The notes under the pieces: generated by a model
Database searches by the model: none
The model's input: the letters and a program-made list of their open reading frames with translations, nothing else
What the model was told of the DNA's origin: nothing
From: Flavobacterium sp.
GTDB lineage: Bacteria > Bacteroidota > Bacteroidia > Flavobacteriales > Flavobacteriaceae
Assembly: GCF_013822155.1 (NCBI RefSeq)
Contig: NZ_PNJW01000018.1
Span: 1-49,217 of the forward strand
Length of the DNA stretch: 49,217 nucleotides
Direction of reading: 5' to 3'
In this document: positions 17,274-24,922 of the stretch, piece after piece
How positions within the stretch are numbered: position 1 is the first letter of the stretch
Layout: each line of letters opens with the position of its first letter
Translations under genes and position numbers: made by a program

Positions 17274-18611
17274 TTAATTCCATTTATTTTTTTGTTTGTC
17301 TTCCTTTTCTAAAATTTCTTGAATTTTACGTTCTTCCCAAGATTTTCCATAACCAAAAGTCTCCAAAGCATGAAAGGTTAAACCCATACCCCAACCTAAC
17401 ATTGGGAACCAAAACCATTGAAACTTTGACGTATTCAGATTCACAATAATTAAAACCGGAATTACGACACAGTAGGAAATTAAATTCCCATAAAAACCTT
17501 TCAGTTTTTCTACTCGATCTTTCGCTCTTAAATAAGCCGTATTTTCATTGTATTTCATTTGTGTTTCCATAATTGAAATTTGTTTTGTTAAAATAGGTAC
17601 TAGTATTTTAAATGATTTTTCTGTTTCTTCTACCAACACTTTTCGTTGGGTTAAAATAGCATAGCGGTTAACGATATTTTGTAAACCAACGCCTTTTCTG
17701 TCTGATAGCACTTCTTTCTTTTGCAAATTATTTTCAACAACCAACTGGTTATTCTCTATGTAAATTTTTATGTGCAAGGGTTTACTCTCACTTACCACAT
17801 TGTGCTTGATACAATTTTCTAATAATAATTGTAAGGATAACGGAACTACTTTTGCTTCTTCATTGTTAAATCCATCCGGTAATTCGAAGGTGATACTGTT
17901 TTCAAAACGCATTTTCAACAAATTCATATACGTTTTAGCAAAAGCTAATTCTTCAGCAACGGGAACCAACTCCTTATCTTTTTGTTCCAAAACATAGCGG
18001 TATATTTTAGACAAGGAAGTAGTAAACTTTTGAGCATTCTCAGGGTTTTCTTCAATTAAAGAACTCAGAACGTTTAAACTGTTGAACAAAAAATGAGGAT
18101 CAATTTGATTTTTTAAACTTTCAAATTGTGCCGATGCTGTTCCGGCAATCACTTTTTGTTCTTTTACTTTGTTTTCCTGATAGGCTTTGTAAAAATAAAA
18201 AGCGTGAATTCCTAGTGTCACAAAGAACGTTATAACAATAGCAACCAAATAATTTGCCGGTTTTTCTGTTGCTAAAAACGTTTGCATTGATTTTCCTTCT
18301 ATCAAAACATCTTCCAAAATTCGCAGCAAGAAAATCACAAAAATGGATATGATAAAGGAGGCAAAAGCTCCAATAAAAAGGCGTTTTCTTGTAAAGCGTT
18401 CCTCTTTGAAAAAAGTGTCCAATTGCATAAAAAGAATCGCGTTTGCATAATACAAAGAATACCCGTACAGCATTGTAAACCCGAAACTCATCGCAAGTTT
18501 CACATCCCAAGCAAGAGATCCTCCTGTTAGCACATTTAAAAGTGTCAGTACAATAAATACTCCTAAAATGATATAAGTAGCTCGAGGAAATTCTTTGATT
18601 AATTTATCCAT
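17274..18611 (-). CDS. LytS-type sensor histidine kinase with C-terminal 2TM domain
   Basis: The 445-residue membrane kinase has four hydrophobic segments (about residues 12-30, 38-62, 78-97, 121-141) and no large sensor loop. It continues with the His_kinase domain, QIDPHFLFNSLNVLSSLIEE with H173, the N-box LLLENCIKHN (N266) and GVGLQNIVNRY (about 307-317). A 2TM domain (about residues 356-436) is fused at the end. At residue 348 the sequence MET... looks like the start of a stand-alone 2TM protein, including the AATTATG context (17570), so a shorter product is possible. It starts 8 bp after the exported helical-repeat gene and precedes two more 2TM genes and the LytTR regulator. Confidence 0.92.
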   Translation of the reverse strand: MDKLIKEFPRATYIILGVFIVLTLLNVLTGGSLAWDVKLAMSFGFTMLYGYSLYYANAILFMQLDTFFKEERFTRKRLFIGAFASFIISIFVIFLLRILEDVLIEGKSMQTFLATEKPANYLVAIVITFFVTLGIHAFYFYKAYQENKVKEQKVIAGTASAQFESLKNQIDPHFLFNSLNVLSSLIEENPENAQKFTTSLSKIYRYVLEQKDKELVPVAEELAFAKTYMNLLKMRFENSITFELPDGFNNEEAKVVPLSLQLLLENCIKHNVVSESKPLHIKIYIENNQLVVENNLQKKEVLSDRKGVGLQNIVNRYAILTQRKVLVEETEKSFKILVPILTKQISIMETQMKYNENTAYLRAKDRVEKLKGFYGNLISYCVVIPVLIIVNLNTSKFQWFWFPMLGWGMGLTFHALETFGYGKSWEERKIQEILEKEDKQKNKWN

Positions 18612-18619
18612 TATTTTTA

Positions 18620-19240
18620 TTATTTACAAGCGACTAATGCTTCTTTTGCTCTTTCTAATCCCCAATTTGGGTGAAAAACAGACTCAGGTTTAAAAGTAGC
18701 AAAAAGTTCGATTGATTTTGCAATTTGTGCACAGATTGGTTGCGTATCCGTTCCAAAGAATTTCGCTGAACCCATTTCAAATTCGGCTTTTCCAAAAACA
18801 ACACGTGGATTAGTTGGAGCAATTGCTTCGGCCTTTCCATACAATTCCATAACTTTTCCGGATAATTTCATACCATTGGTCATTGGGTCAAAAGCAATCC
18901 ATGCTGTGTGAATCATCGCTTGCATAACAATTAATTCAGCATTGTTGGGTTGTTTGGTTATTTCTACATCCAAAGCAGTTTGTGCTTTTGTCAACAACGC
19001 ATTGATTTGGTCTTTGTCTTTCGTTGCAAAAGCTGTTGTTGTGTTAACCAATGCTACATAATAATTGGGTAACCAATTGTCTTTTTCAGCCGAAGCAATT
19101 CGTTCAAACATGGCCGAAGCTTCCGTGTTTTTTCCTTCTCCCCAAAGTGCAAATGCTTTCCCCATTCCTTGTTCGTACTGACCTTGAGAGAATAATTGTG
19201 CTGTCACAAATAAAACGATGGTAACGATAATTTTTGTCAT
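18620..19240 (-). CDS. Exported TPR-like helical protein
   Basis: The 206-residue protein has signal peptide MTKIIVTIVLFVTAQLFSQ and then helix pairs of TPR type (GMGKAFALWGEGKNTEASAMFERI, with the bulk of the domain all-alpha). FYGTDTQ-like features near the end (KFFGTDTQPIC) and HPNWGLERAKEAL are the recognisable blocks. It is probably periplasmic. It is the first gene of the signalling operon and lies 8 bp before the kinase start, so it may report on the envelope or on the TonB receptor to the kinase. That role is inference. Upstream is the LytTR-type repeat pair at 19356-19385. Confidence 0.76.
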   Translation of the reverse strand: MTKIIVTIVLFVTAQLFSQGQYEQGMGKAFALWGEGKNTEASAMFERIASAEKDNWLPNYYVALVNTTTAFATKDKDQINALLTKAQTALDVEITKQPNNAELIVMQAMIHTAWIAFDPMTNGMKLSGKVMELYGKAEAIAPTNPRVVFGKAEFEMGSAKFFGTDTQPICAQIAKSIELFATFKPESVFHPNWGLERAKEALVACK

Positions 19241-19313
19241 GATAAAAAAGTTTAAAAGTTTAAAATTGTTTAAAGGGTTAAAAGGTTTAATTCTTATTAT
19301 TCTTTTGATGAAA

Positions 19314-19321
19314 CAAATTTC
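19314..19321 (-). promoter_or_regulatory. Near-consensus -7 box of the TPR-kinase-2TM-LytTR operon
   Basis: The minus strand reads GAAATTTG, 7 of 8 to TAnnTTTG. It lies exactly 34 bp from the nearer 9-bp repeat, the same distance as at the TonB receptor gene. A weak core promoter would fit activator dependence. Confidence 0.5.
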
Positions 19322-19355
19322 AGTTTAAAAAAGAGCTTTTGAAAAAGAGTGTGAC

Positions 19356-19385
19356 TGAGTTGTTGAATTTTAGGGATGAATTGTT
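19356..19385 (-). promoter_or_regulatory. Putative LytTR operator, copy A (two 9-bp direct repeats, 12-bp spacer)
   Basis: TGAGTTGTT at 19356-19364 and TGAATTGTT at 19377-19385 (plus-strand reading) repeat at 21 bp, two helical turns. On the coding strand they read AACAATTCA and AACAACTCA, similar to known ACA-TTCA-type LytTR boxes. The site is about 115 bp upstream of the TPR-like gene that heads the LytTR operon, suggesting autoregulation. Confidence 0.62.
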
Positions 19386-19387
19386 TT

Positions 19388-19463
19388 TTTAGGCTCTAAG
19401 GTGCTTAGTTAATAAGTCCTAATTTAAAACATAAAAGACCTTAGTGCCTCAGAGCCTAAGTAT
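19388..19463. repeat. Imperfect inverted repeat after the TonB receptor gene
   Basis: The arm near 19389-19408 (with AGGCTCTAAGG) and the arm near 19439-19460 (with GCCTCAGAGCCTAAG) are reverse complements with a few changes. The perfect core is TTAGGCTCT against AGAGCCTAA. There is no T-run in the right place for a normal terminator. CTTAG-rich strings like this are, from memory, scattered between genes in Flavobacterium genomes. Confidence 0.5.
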
Positions 19464-19471
19464 CTTAGAAC

Positions 19472-21625
19472 CTATAAATTATCCAACTGATTCGATTTCT
19501 TATCTTCGCTAATGGTCCAAAAGAAACCGATAAAGAAAAATCGATCGGCAGGTTGACCTATGGCACGACGTTGAAAATCGCCATTCAAATCGGGAGTATT
19601 CCCATATTGATAGCCAAACACATTTTCAGTTCCCAAAACATTCGATACGGAGAAATACAATATCTTTTGTTGAGAAATTAAATAAGCCCAATTGAAACTT
19701 AAATTTTGATAAGGTTTTGTCAGTCCGTTCATAAAATCAGCTTCGTTCGGATTATTGTAAGGTCGACCGGAATTGACGGTATACGAAAATCCTATTTGCG
19801 ATTTCCAATCATTTATCCAATGTTTTGTCACAATTGACAACGTATGGTCGGCAACAAAACTGGGTTGCACTGCGGTTAGATAATTTCTGTAAAGTCGCTC
19901 CGAATCAATAAACGAATAAGAAACCCAATATTCGGTATTTTTAACCGTTTTATTATCTCTCCAAAAAATGTCAAGTCCTTGAGCAAATCCATTCCCATTT
20001 GAATGGTATTCCGAATCAAATTGTGGTTGTTGAGAATCAAAAGTTACTAAATCATCATACGATTTATAATAAGTCTCTGCACGGAAAGTTCGCCCCTCTT
20101 TATTGTATTGATAATTCAAAATGAAGTGGGATGCTTTTTCCGATTTGAAATCAGCTTCATACTTGAGGTACTCCTGTCGGGGTGTTTGAACAAAATCGCC
20201 ATAAGCAAACGAAAACTGACCGTTTTTTGAAACTTTATACGCAAAAGAAGCTCTTGGTGAAACCTGAAATTCATCCAAAAGTTGATTATCAGAAGCTCTA
20301 ACACCTACTTTTAAAGCAAGTTTTTTACTGAAGAAAATATCCGATTCTGCATAAACTGCTGCAATAGTGTTGTCATAACCTGAAGAAAAAGTAGTTTGCT
20401 CAAAAGGAATAAAATCTTCATCAAATTGGGTCACAAAATAATCGGCTCCTCCGGATAATTTAATTCGTTCCGTTATTTTTTTAGAAACTTTGGCTTTCAA
20501 ATGTGTCGCATATTCCGAATTTTGAACTTTATCGGTATTGATTCCAATTTCATTTAAACTGATTCCATAACTCATCCCTGTTTGCAACGACCAATTGTTG
20601 CCAAATGTCCCTTTATACGAAGCATTTCCATAAAAATTATTGTTATTTAAATCGAAACGCACTTTTTCGGGTTGGTTGATATCTTCCTGATTCAAATCAA
20701 AATCGGCTACATCTAAAGAAGCATAAATTTTCAATAACCCATTTTTAAATTGGCGACGAAAAACTGTCTCACCTGTTAAAGATTGATACGGTTTATTCCA
20801 ATCAACTTCCTGCGGAACCAACAATTGATAAGGTGCCAAATTTATGTAAGACATATTGAAGGTTAGCGAGCTTTTATCCCAACGTTGCGTGTTTCCTAAA
20901 CCTAAACCTACTGTCATTAATGAAATTTCTGTTTGTTCCTGAAGTACATCGTAGTTCGTGTTTAGTGACAAAATGCTTGAAAGTGCTTCACCATATTCGG
21001 CACTGTAACCTCCGGTAGAAAATGAAATCCCACTGAATAAAAAAGGTGAAAATCGGCCTCGGGTTGGCAAATCATTGGCTGTTGCTCCGTAGGGTTGGGC
21101 CACTCGTAAACCATCCACAAAAGTTTGGGTTTCATCGGCTTCTCCACCACGAACAAAAAGTCGGTTACTTTCGCCAACCGTTTGAGCTCCGGGTAATGTT
21201 GCCAACGCTCCAATAATATCTCCCACAGCACCGGCAGTTGTAACAATATCCAAAGGTTTTAAAACAGAAACTCTCGCTTTATCACCGGCTTCAAAAGTAC
21301 CGGCAGTTAAAATGACGGCATCTAAAACATTGACACTCTCTTTTAGTTTGATGGTTTGATTTTGAAATTGACTCACATCTATTGCTTTTGTAAAAGTTTC
21401 AAAAGACAGAAAACTAATGATCAAGACTTTTGTACCCACTTCTTTGGTTGTAAAGGTGAAGTTTCCATTTTCATCAGTTGAACCTCCATCATAAGTTCCT
21501 TCTAAATAAACATTGGATCCTGGTATGGGTTCACTCTTTTCATCGACAACTTTTCCTGAAATGATGCTTTGGCCGAAAGAAGCTAAAGTTGCTAATAATA
21601 AGAGAAAAGTAATATACGTTTTCAT
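19472..21625 (-). CDS. TonB-dependent outer-membrane receptor
   Basis: The 717-residue receptor has a signal peptide MKTYITFLLLLATLASFGQ and a CarboxypepD_reg-like N-terminal domain (ISGKVVDEKSEPIPGSNVYL, about residues 21-105). A plug follows with IIGALATLPGAQTV, RLFVRGGEADETQTFVDG and YSAEYGEALSSILSL (about 105-220), then the 22-strand barrel with typical SFAYKVSKNGQFSFAYG and a penultimate-strand FFIGFFWTI. There is no SusD partner, so it is unlikely to be a SusCD glycan importer; metal-chelate or other small ligands are possible. The promoter region carries the same repeat pair and spacing as the adjacent signalling operon. Confidence 0.93.
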   Translation of the reverse strand: MKTYITFLLLLATLASFGQSIISGKVVDEKSEPIPGSNVYLEGTYDGGSTDENGNFTFTTKEVGTKVLIISFLSFETFTKAIDVSQFQNQTIKLKESVNVLDAVILTAGTFEAGDKARVSVLKPLDIVTTAGAVGDIIGALATLPGAQTVGESNRLFVRGGEADETQTFVDGLRVAQPYGATANDLPTRGRFSPFLFSGISFSTGGYSAEYGEALSSILSLNTNYDVLQEQTEISLMTVGLGLGNTQRWDKSSLTFNMSYINLAPYQLLVPQEVDWNKPYQSLTGETVFRRQFKNGLLKIYASLDVADFDLNQEDINQPEKVRFDLNNNNFYGNASYKGTFGNNWSLQTGMSYGISLNEIGINTDKVQNSEYATHLKAKVSKKITERIKLSGGADYFVTQFDEDFIPFEQTTFSSGYDNTIAAVYAESDIFFSKKLALKVGVRASDNQLLDEFQVSPRASFAYKVSKNGQFSFAYGDFVQTPRQEYLKYEADFKSEKASHFILNYQYNKEGRTFRAETYYKSYDDLVTFDSQQPQFDSEYHSNGNGFAQGLDIFWRDNKTVKNTEYWVSYSFIDSERLYRNYLTAVQPSFVADHTLSIVTKHWINDWKSQIGFSYTVNSGRPYNNPNEADFMNGLTKPYQNLSFNWAYLISQQKILYFSVSNVLGTENVFGYQYGNTPDLNGDFQRRAIGQPADRFFFIGFFWTISEDKKSNQLDNL

Positions 21626-21646
21626 GTTCTATGATTTTTGATGAGA

Positions 21647-21654
21647 CAAAGTTG
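21647..21654 (-). promoter_or_regulatory. Near-consensus -7 box of the TonB receptor gene
   Basis: The minus strand reads CAACTTTG, 7 of 8 to TAnnTTTG, 21 bp before the ATG and exactly 34 bp from the nearer 9-bp repeat. Confidence 0.5.
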
Positions 21655-21688
21655 CCACAAACATTAACCTTATGAAATTGAAAGTTAC

Positions 21689-21718
21689 TGAGTTGTTAAT
21701 TTTGAAGGATGAGTTGTA
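21689..21718 (-). promoter_or_regulatory. Putative LytTR operator, copy B (two 9-bp direct repeats, 12-bp spacer)
   Basis: TGAGTTGTT at 21689-21697 and TGAGTTGTA at 21710-21718 have the same 21-bp period and 12-bp spacer as copy A, and the same 34-bp distance to the -7 box. The site starts about 64 bp upstream of the receptor ATG, so it is placed to activate the receptor gene. The rest of 21626-21910 is AT-rich with no other clear element. Confidence 0.62.
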
Positions 21719-21910
21719 GATACAGTTAATTCCATTTTCTTTTACCATTAAGAATTGAAGAAAATTAAGGATTCTATCCTAACATTTATTTTAATTCCAA
21801 CTTAATGAACCTTAATCGCTTAATGTTATAATTTTTTGTTTCATCAAATTGAATAAAATCTTCATTTCTACGTTGAAGTTTATGATATTTGTAAATAAGA
21901 AAAAAGTTAA

Positions 21911-22489
21911 ATGAACCCAAAAATCCAAATTACCAAAACCGAATTACTTTCCAACAATTGGTACCTTCTGAATAAAGTTACTTATGAATTCACACCGGAA
22001 AATGGTGAGCCTGAAACACAACGACGAGAAGTATATGATCGTGGTAACGGAGCTGCAATTTTATTATACAATAAAGAAAAACAGACCGTCATTTTAACCA
22101 GACAATTTCGATTACCAACCTTTTTAAACGGTAACGAAAACGGTATGATGATAGAAGTTTGTGCCGGACTTTTAGACGAAAGAAATCCGGAAGACTGTAT
22201 CAAACGCGAAACCGAAGAGGAAACCGGTTACCGCATTCAAGACGTGAAAAAAGTTTTTGAAGCCTACATGTCACCTGGAGCTGTAACTGAAATTTTATAC
22301 TTTTTTACTGCCGAATACCAACCCGAAATGAAAGTCAGTGATGGTGGCGGATTAGCCTCTGAACATGAATATATAGAAGTCTTAGAACTGGATTTCAATC
22401 AAGCAATGGCAATGGTTTATAATGGAGAAATCAAAGATGCAAAGACAATTATGTTATTGTTACATGCGAAAAATCTTCAGTTACTTTAA
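21911..22489 (+). CDS. nudK: Nudix hydrolase, GDP-mannose pyrophosphatase type
   Basis: The 192-residue Nudix enzyme has the box GLLDERNPEDCIKRETEEET followed by GY (about residues 82-103). The REx2EE core is intact, while the first Glu of the generic GX5EX7REUXEEXGU pattern is Asn. Downstream EAYMSPGAVTEILYFFTAEY and EYIEVLELDF match NudK, which splits GDP-mannose and related NDP-sugars. It could tune sugar-nucleotide pools for surface glycans. It is divergent from the TonB receptor. The GATATTTG at 21884-21891 (7 of 8 to the -7 consensus) may be its promoter. Confidence 0.87.
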   Translation: MNPKIQITKTELLSNNWYLLNKVTYEFTPENGEPETQRREVYDRGNGAAILLYNKEKQTVILTRQFRLPTFLNGNENGMMIEVCAGLLDERNPEDCIKRETEEETGYRIQDVKKVFEAYMSPGAVTEILYFFTAEYQPEMKVSDGGGLASEHEYIEVLELDFNQAMAMVYNGEIKDAKTIMLLLHAKNLQLL

Positions 22490-22545
22490 AACCAAAATCT
22501 TTTCAACAAATAACAATTCTCAAATCATAAATCGTAATTATTGTT

Positions 22546-22553
22546 TACTTTTG
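22546..22553 (+). promoter_or_regulatory. Probable -7 box (TACTTTTG) of the PRiA4-ORF3-like gene
   Basis: Exact TAnnTTTG match 22 bp upstream of the ATG at 22576. Confidence 0.5.
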
Positions 22554-22575
22554 CCTTCCGTAAAATGCAAGGATT

Positions 22576-23112
22576 ATGATTTATAAATTACGAGTGATAC
22601 TCGACACCGAAGAAGATATTTTTAGAGATTTAGCCATTGAAAACACTGACACTTTAGAAGATTTACACAATGCTATTGTGAATGCTTTTGGCTTTGACGG
22701 AAGCGAAATGGCCTCTTTTTATACGTGTGACGACAATTGGAATCAGGAAGATGAAATCCCGCTTTTTGACACTGGTGATGTGCCCGGTGAAATGCGAATC
22801 ATGAGTGATTTGACTTTGGAAGATATGCTGTATGAAAAGCAAACCAAAATCATTTATGTATATGATTTCTTAAACATGTGGACATTCTTAGTGGAATTAG
22901 CTGCTATTGAAGAAAAACAAGCCGGAGCTACCTATCCTGAATTATTATATTCATTAGGTTTAATGCCACTTGTAGCAAACGACCCAACTTTTGAAGCCGA
23001 CGATGATACCCTTTTCACTGAATTTGAAGACGAGCTAGATGAGGATGATTTAGATATGTTTGAAGGAGACGATTCTTTTGAGGATTTCGGCTTTGAGGAA
23101 AACTGGAATTAA
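22576..23112 (+). CDS. PRiA4-ORF3-like / IS1096 passenger TnpR-like protein
   Basis: The 178-residue protein starts MIYKLRVILDTEEDIFRDLA and has TLEDLHNAIVNAFGFDGSEM and ASFYTCDDNW. This beta-grasp-like pattern is the one databases call plasmid pRiA4b ORF-3 or IS1096 passenger TnpR-like. Despite the names, there is no resolvase or recombinase motif and no transposon remnants around it, so it is probably an ordinary chromosomal gene. The C-terminal third is very acidic (runs of D/E from about residue 145). Its function is unknown. Confidence 0.8.
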   Translation: MIYKLRVILDTEEDIFRDLAIENTDTLEDLHNAIVNAFGFDGSEMASFYTCDDNWNQEDEIPLFDTGDVPGEMRIMSDLTLEDMLYEKQTKIIYVYDFLNMWTFLVELAAIEEKQAGATYPELLYSLGLMPLVANDPTFEADDDTLFTEFEDELDEDDLDMFEGDDSFEDFGFEENWN

Positions 23113-23249
23113 ACAGCCGAAAATAAAAATAGAGAAAAATACAAATTCTTTAACCGAGAATCCATTTAACAAATTAAACGAGTTCAGTGGAGAACTGAAG
23201 GATATGATAATTTCATTTATATAAAATAAACGAATCATTTAAAAATTCA

Positions 23250-23277
23250 GTGTCTCAGCAACTCAGCAACTTAAAAA
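23250..23277. repeat. Short intergenic TCAGCAAC repeat string
   Basis: The 166-bp gap before the nucleoid-associated protein gene ends in CTCAGCAACTCAGCAACTTA, a tandem of an 8-mer. Similar strings are, from memory, common between Flavobacterium genes. No clear promoter is seen in the gap. Confidence 0.4.
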
Positions 23278-23278
23278 T

Positions 23279-24337
23279 ATGATTAACTTATTCAACGCCC
23301 ATATCGAATCACTTTCCATCCACCGAGTTGGAAACAAAAGCCGTAACGAAGCCATTTTTTTGTCGGAACAACCGTATCAGACCAATGATGAGATTGTACC
23401 ACTTTTGAAAGAATTTTTCTTAAAATCATTTCGTGAAAAAGAGGAAAACTATTATCAGTTTGCTCACGAAGTAGATTTGGAATACCACGATATGTTTAAA
23501 TTCGCAACGGAGGTTTTTGATAATCCTTCAACCATCCACGAAGTGTCTAAAAAAATTACCAAGCATTTGTTTGAGCAATCCAATCATCCGCATATTAAAA
23601 ATGGGGAGGTTTATGTAGCACATTTTACGCATTTAACCATTGACAACAACCAAGTAGATGCGATTGGGGTATTTAAAAGTGAAGTGCAAGCTGACTTTTT
23701 ACAATTTGAAGAAAAAGCCAGTAACTTAGAAATGCATTTGCAACACGGCATCAATTTGAATAAATTGGATAAAGGTTGTTTGATTTTTAATTACAAAAAA
23801 GAAGAAGGATATAAAATTTTAACAGTCGACAGCAACCGTTACGATGCTCGCTATTGGTTGGAACATTTCTTAAATGTGGATGCTTTTCAAGATGAAAATT
23901 TCATCACTAAAAAGTATTTAAAATTCTGTCAGGATTTTGCCAAAGATGTTGTTTTTCCTGCTGAGGACAAAAAACAAGAAGTTATGTTTATGAACCGCTC
24001 GGTGAATTATTTTGCTAAAAACGATGAGTTTGAAGAAACCAATTTCTTGAATGAAGTCATGGAAAACCCTGATTTGATTCCGGAATTCAAAAGTTATAAA
24101 GTAGATAAAGGTGAAAAATACAGCATCGAAGATGTAACCAATTTCCCGATTGCCAATGCCGCTGTTTCTGATGCTCGTAAAAAAATTAAAAATGTAATTA
24201 ATTTGGATACCAATATTCAAATTAAACTCGATTTTATCAACCCCGAAAGTGCCGAAAAATATGTAGAAAAAGGCTGGGATGAAGAAAAACAAATGTATTA
24301 TTATTTAGTTTATTTCAACAAAGAACAGAAATCATAA
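23279..24337 (+). CDS. Nucleoid-associated protein (NdpA/YejK family, NA37)
   Basis: The 352-residue protein has the NA37-family pattern: an N-terminal LFNAHIESLSIHRVGNKSRN, a middle with GEVYVAHFTHLTIDNNQVDA and GCLIFNYKKEEGYKILTVDS, and SVNYFAKNDEFEETNFL in the C-terminal half. Family members coat DNA in the nucleoid. It has no membrane segment or catalytic motif. A single gene between its own start region and a strong terminator, it is likely a monocistronic unit. Confidence 0.86.
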   Translation: MINLFNAHIESLSIHRVGNKSRNEAIFLSEQPYQTNDEIVPLLKEFFLKSFREKEENYYQFAHEVDLEYHDMFKFATEVFDNPSTIHEVSKKITKHLFEQSNHPHIKNGEVYVAHFTHLTIDNNQVDAIGVFKSEVQADFLQFEEKASNLEMHLQHGINLNKLDKGCLIFNYKKEEGYKILTVDSNRYDARYWLEHFLNVDAFQDENFITKKYLKFCQDFAKDVVFPAEDKKQEVMFMNRSVNYFAKNDEFEETNFLNEVMENPDLIPEFKSYKVDKGEKYSIEDVTNFPIANAAVSDARKKIKNVINLDTNIQIKLDFINPESAEKYVEKGWDEEKQMYYYLVYFNKEQKS

Positions 24338-24377
24338 TCTTTGTAAAATGAATTAAATCGTTTTTTTATTAAATAGG

Positions 24378-24417
24378 AATCCTTAATCAATTATACGATT
24401 AAGGATTTTTATTTTTT
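24378..24417 (+). terminator. Rho-independent terminator after the nucleoid-associated protein gene
   Basis: An 11-bp perfect stem (24378-24388 with 24397-24407), an 8-nt loop and a T-rich tail lie 40 bp after the stop. Confidence 0.85.
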
Positions 24418-24489
24418 GTAGTCATTAACCTTATAAAATATTAATTTTCAACAGTTTATCGATTTTATTTGGCAGTTTATCTATAATAG

Positions 24490-24521
24490 TGTAGGTTTAA
24501 CTCACCACAAAAATACCTACA
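24490..24521. repeat. 7-bp inverted repeat just before the small Cys-rich gene
   Basis: TGTAGGT (24490-24496) and ACCTACA (24515-24521) flank 18 bp and end 3 bp before the ATG at 24525. ACCTACA occurs once more directly inside the gene (codons 3-5). It could be an operator or a hairpin covering the start. Confidence 0.4.
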
Positions 24522-24524
24522 TTT

Positions 24525-24773
24525 ATGAAAACCTACAACACCCCTGCGGCGACTTCGGGCATCGCTTTTATTTGTACCCTCATTGGCCACAAATACCAAA
24601 CTACCAGAAAAATCACTAATCATTTTAGTGAATACGAATGTAAATGTTGCGGTAAGCAAATGACAGACGATTCCAGAGGTCGACTTACATTGCTCACTCC
24701 GGAATTACATGAAATCAATGAAACATTGAAAATGATATTTCATAAAAAACGTCAACATCTTCAGAGTGCATAA
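24525..24773 (+). CDS. Small Cys-rich (possible zinc-ribbon) protein, unknown function
   Basis: The 82-residue protein has one upstream Cys in FICTLIGHKY (residue 17) and a compact ECKCCGKQM cluster (about residues 43-51) that could chelate zinc together with nearby His. The helix after it (LHEINETLKMIFHKKRQHLQ) is amphipathic and basic. There is no signal peptide. The first 60 bases are more GC-rich than the surroundings. It is flanked by a 7-bp inverted repeat before the start and a 16-bp hairpin after the stop, so it is a self-contained unit. I do not recognise the family with certainty; short phage-like DUF1660-type proteins look similar. Confidence 0.6.
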   Translation: MKTYNTPAATSGIAFICTLIGHKYQTTRKITNHFSEYECKCCGKQMTDDSRGRLTLLTPELHEINETLKMIFHKKRQHLQSA

Positions 24774-24776
24774 AAA

Positions 24777-24840
24777 TTAGTGTTGACAAAACGATTGTAT
24801 AATTGAAAATGATTTATTTGTTTTGTCAACACTAAATTTT
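24777..24840 (+). terminator. Long-stem hairpin after the small Cys-rich gene
   Basis: A perfect 16-bp inverted repeat (24777-24792 with 24820-24835) with a 27-nt loop and an AT-rich tail with TTTT starts 4 bp past the stop. The loop is larger than usual for a terminator, so a small mobile-element end or processing signal is also possible. Confidence 0.6.
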
Positions 24841-24922
24841 AATCGATCTTTAATTTCCTGAAATAATCAGTAACAAATTCCTAACTTAGTCGTCATACTC
24901 CTAACGATTAAATGCTACTATT

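Noticed and set aside
19472..21625. Polysaccharide-utilisation (SusCD) locus
   Set aside because: The TonB receptor has no SusD-type lipoprotein or glycoside hydrolase next to it.
22576..23112. Transposon passenger gene, suggested by the usual database name (IS1096 TnpR-like)
   Set aside because: No recombinase motif, inverted repeats or neighbouring transposase; the name is historical and the gene looks like a normal chromosomal locus.
24525..24773. Prophage remnant
   Set aside because: Only one small gene with a faint similarity to phage-like short proteins; no other phage gene or attachment duplication around it.
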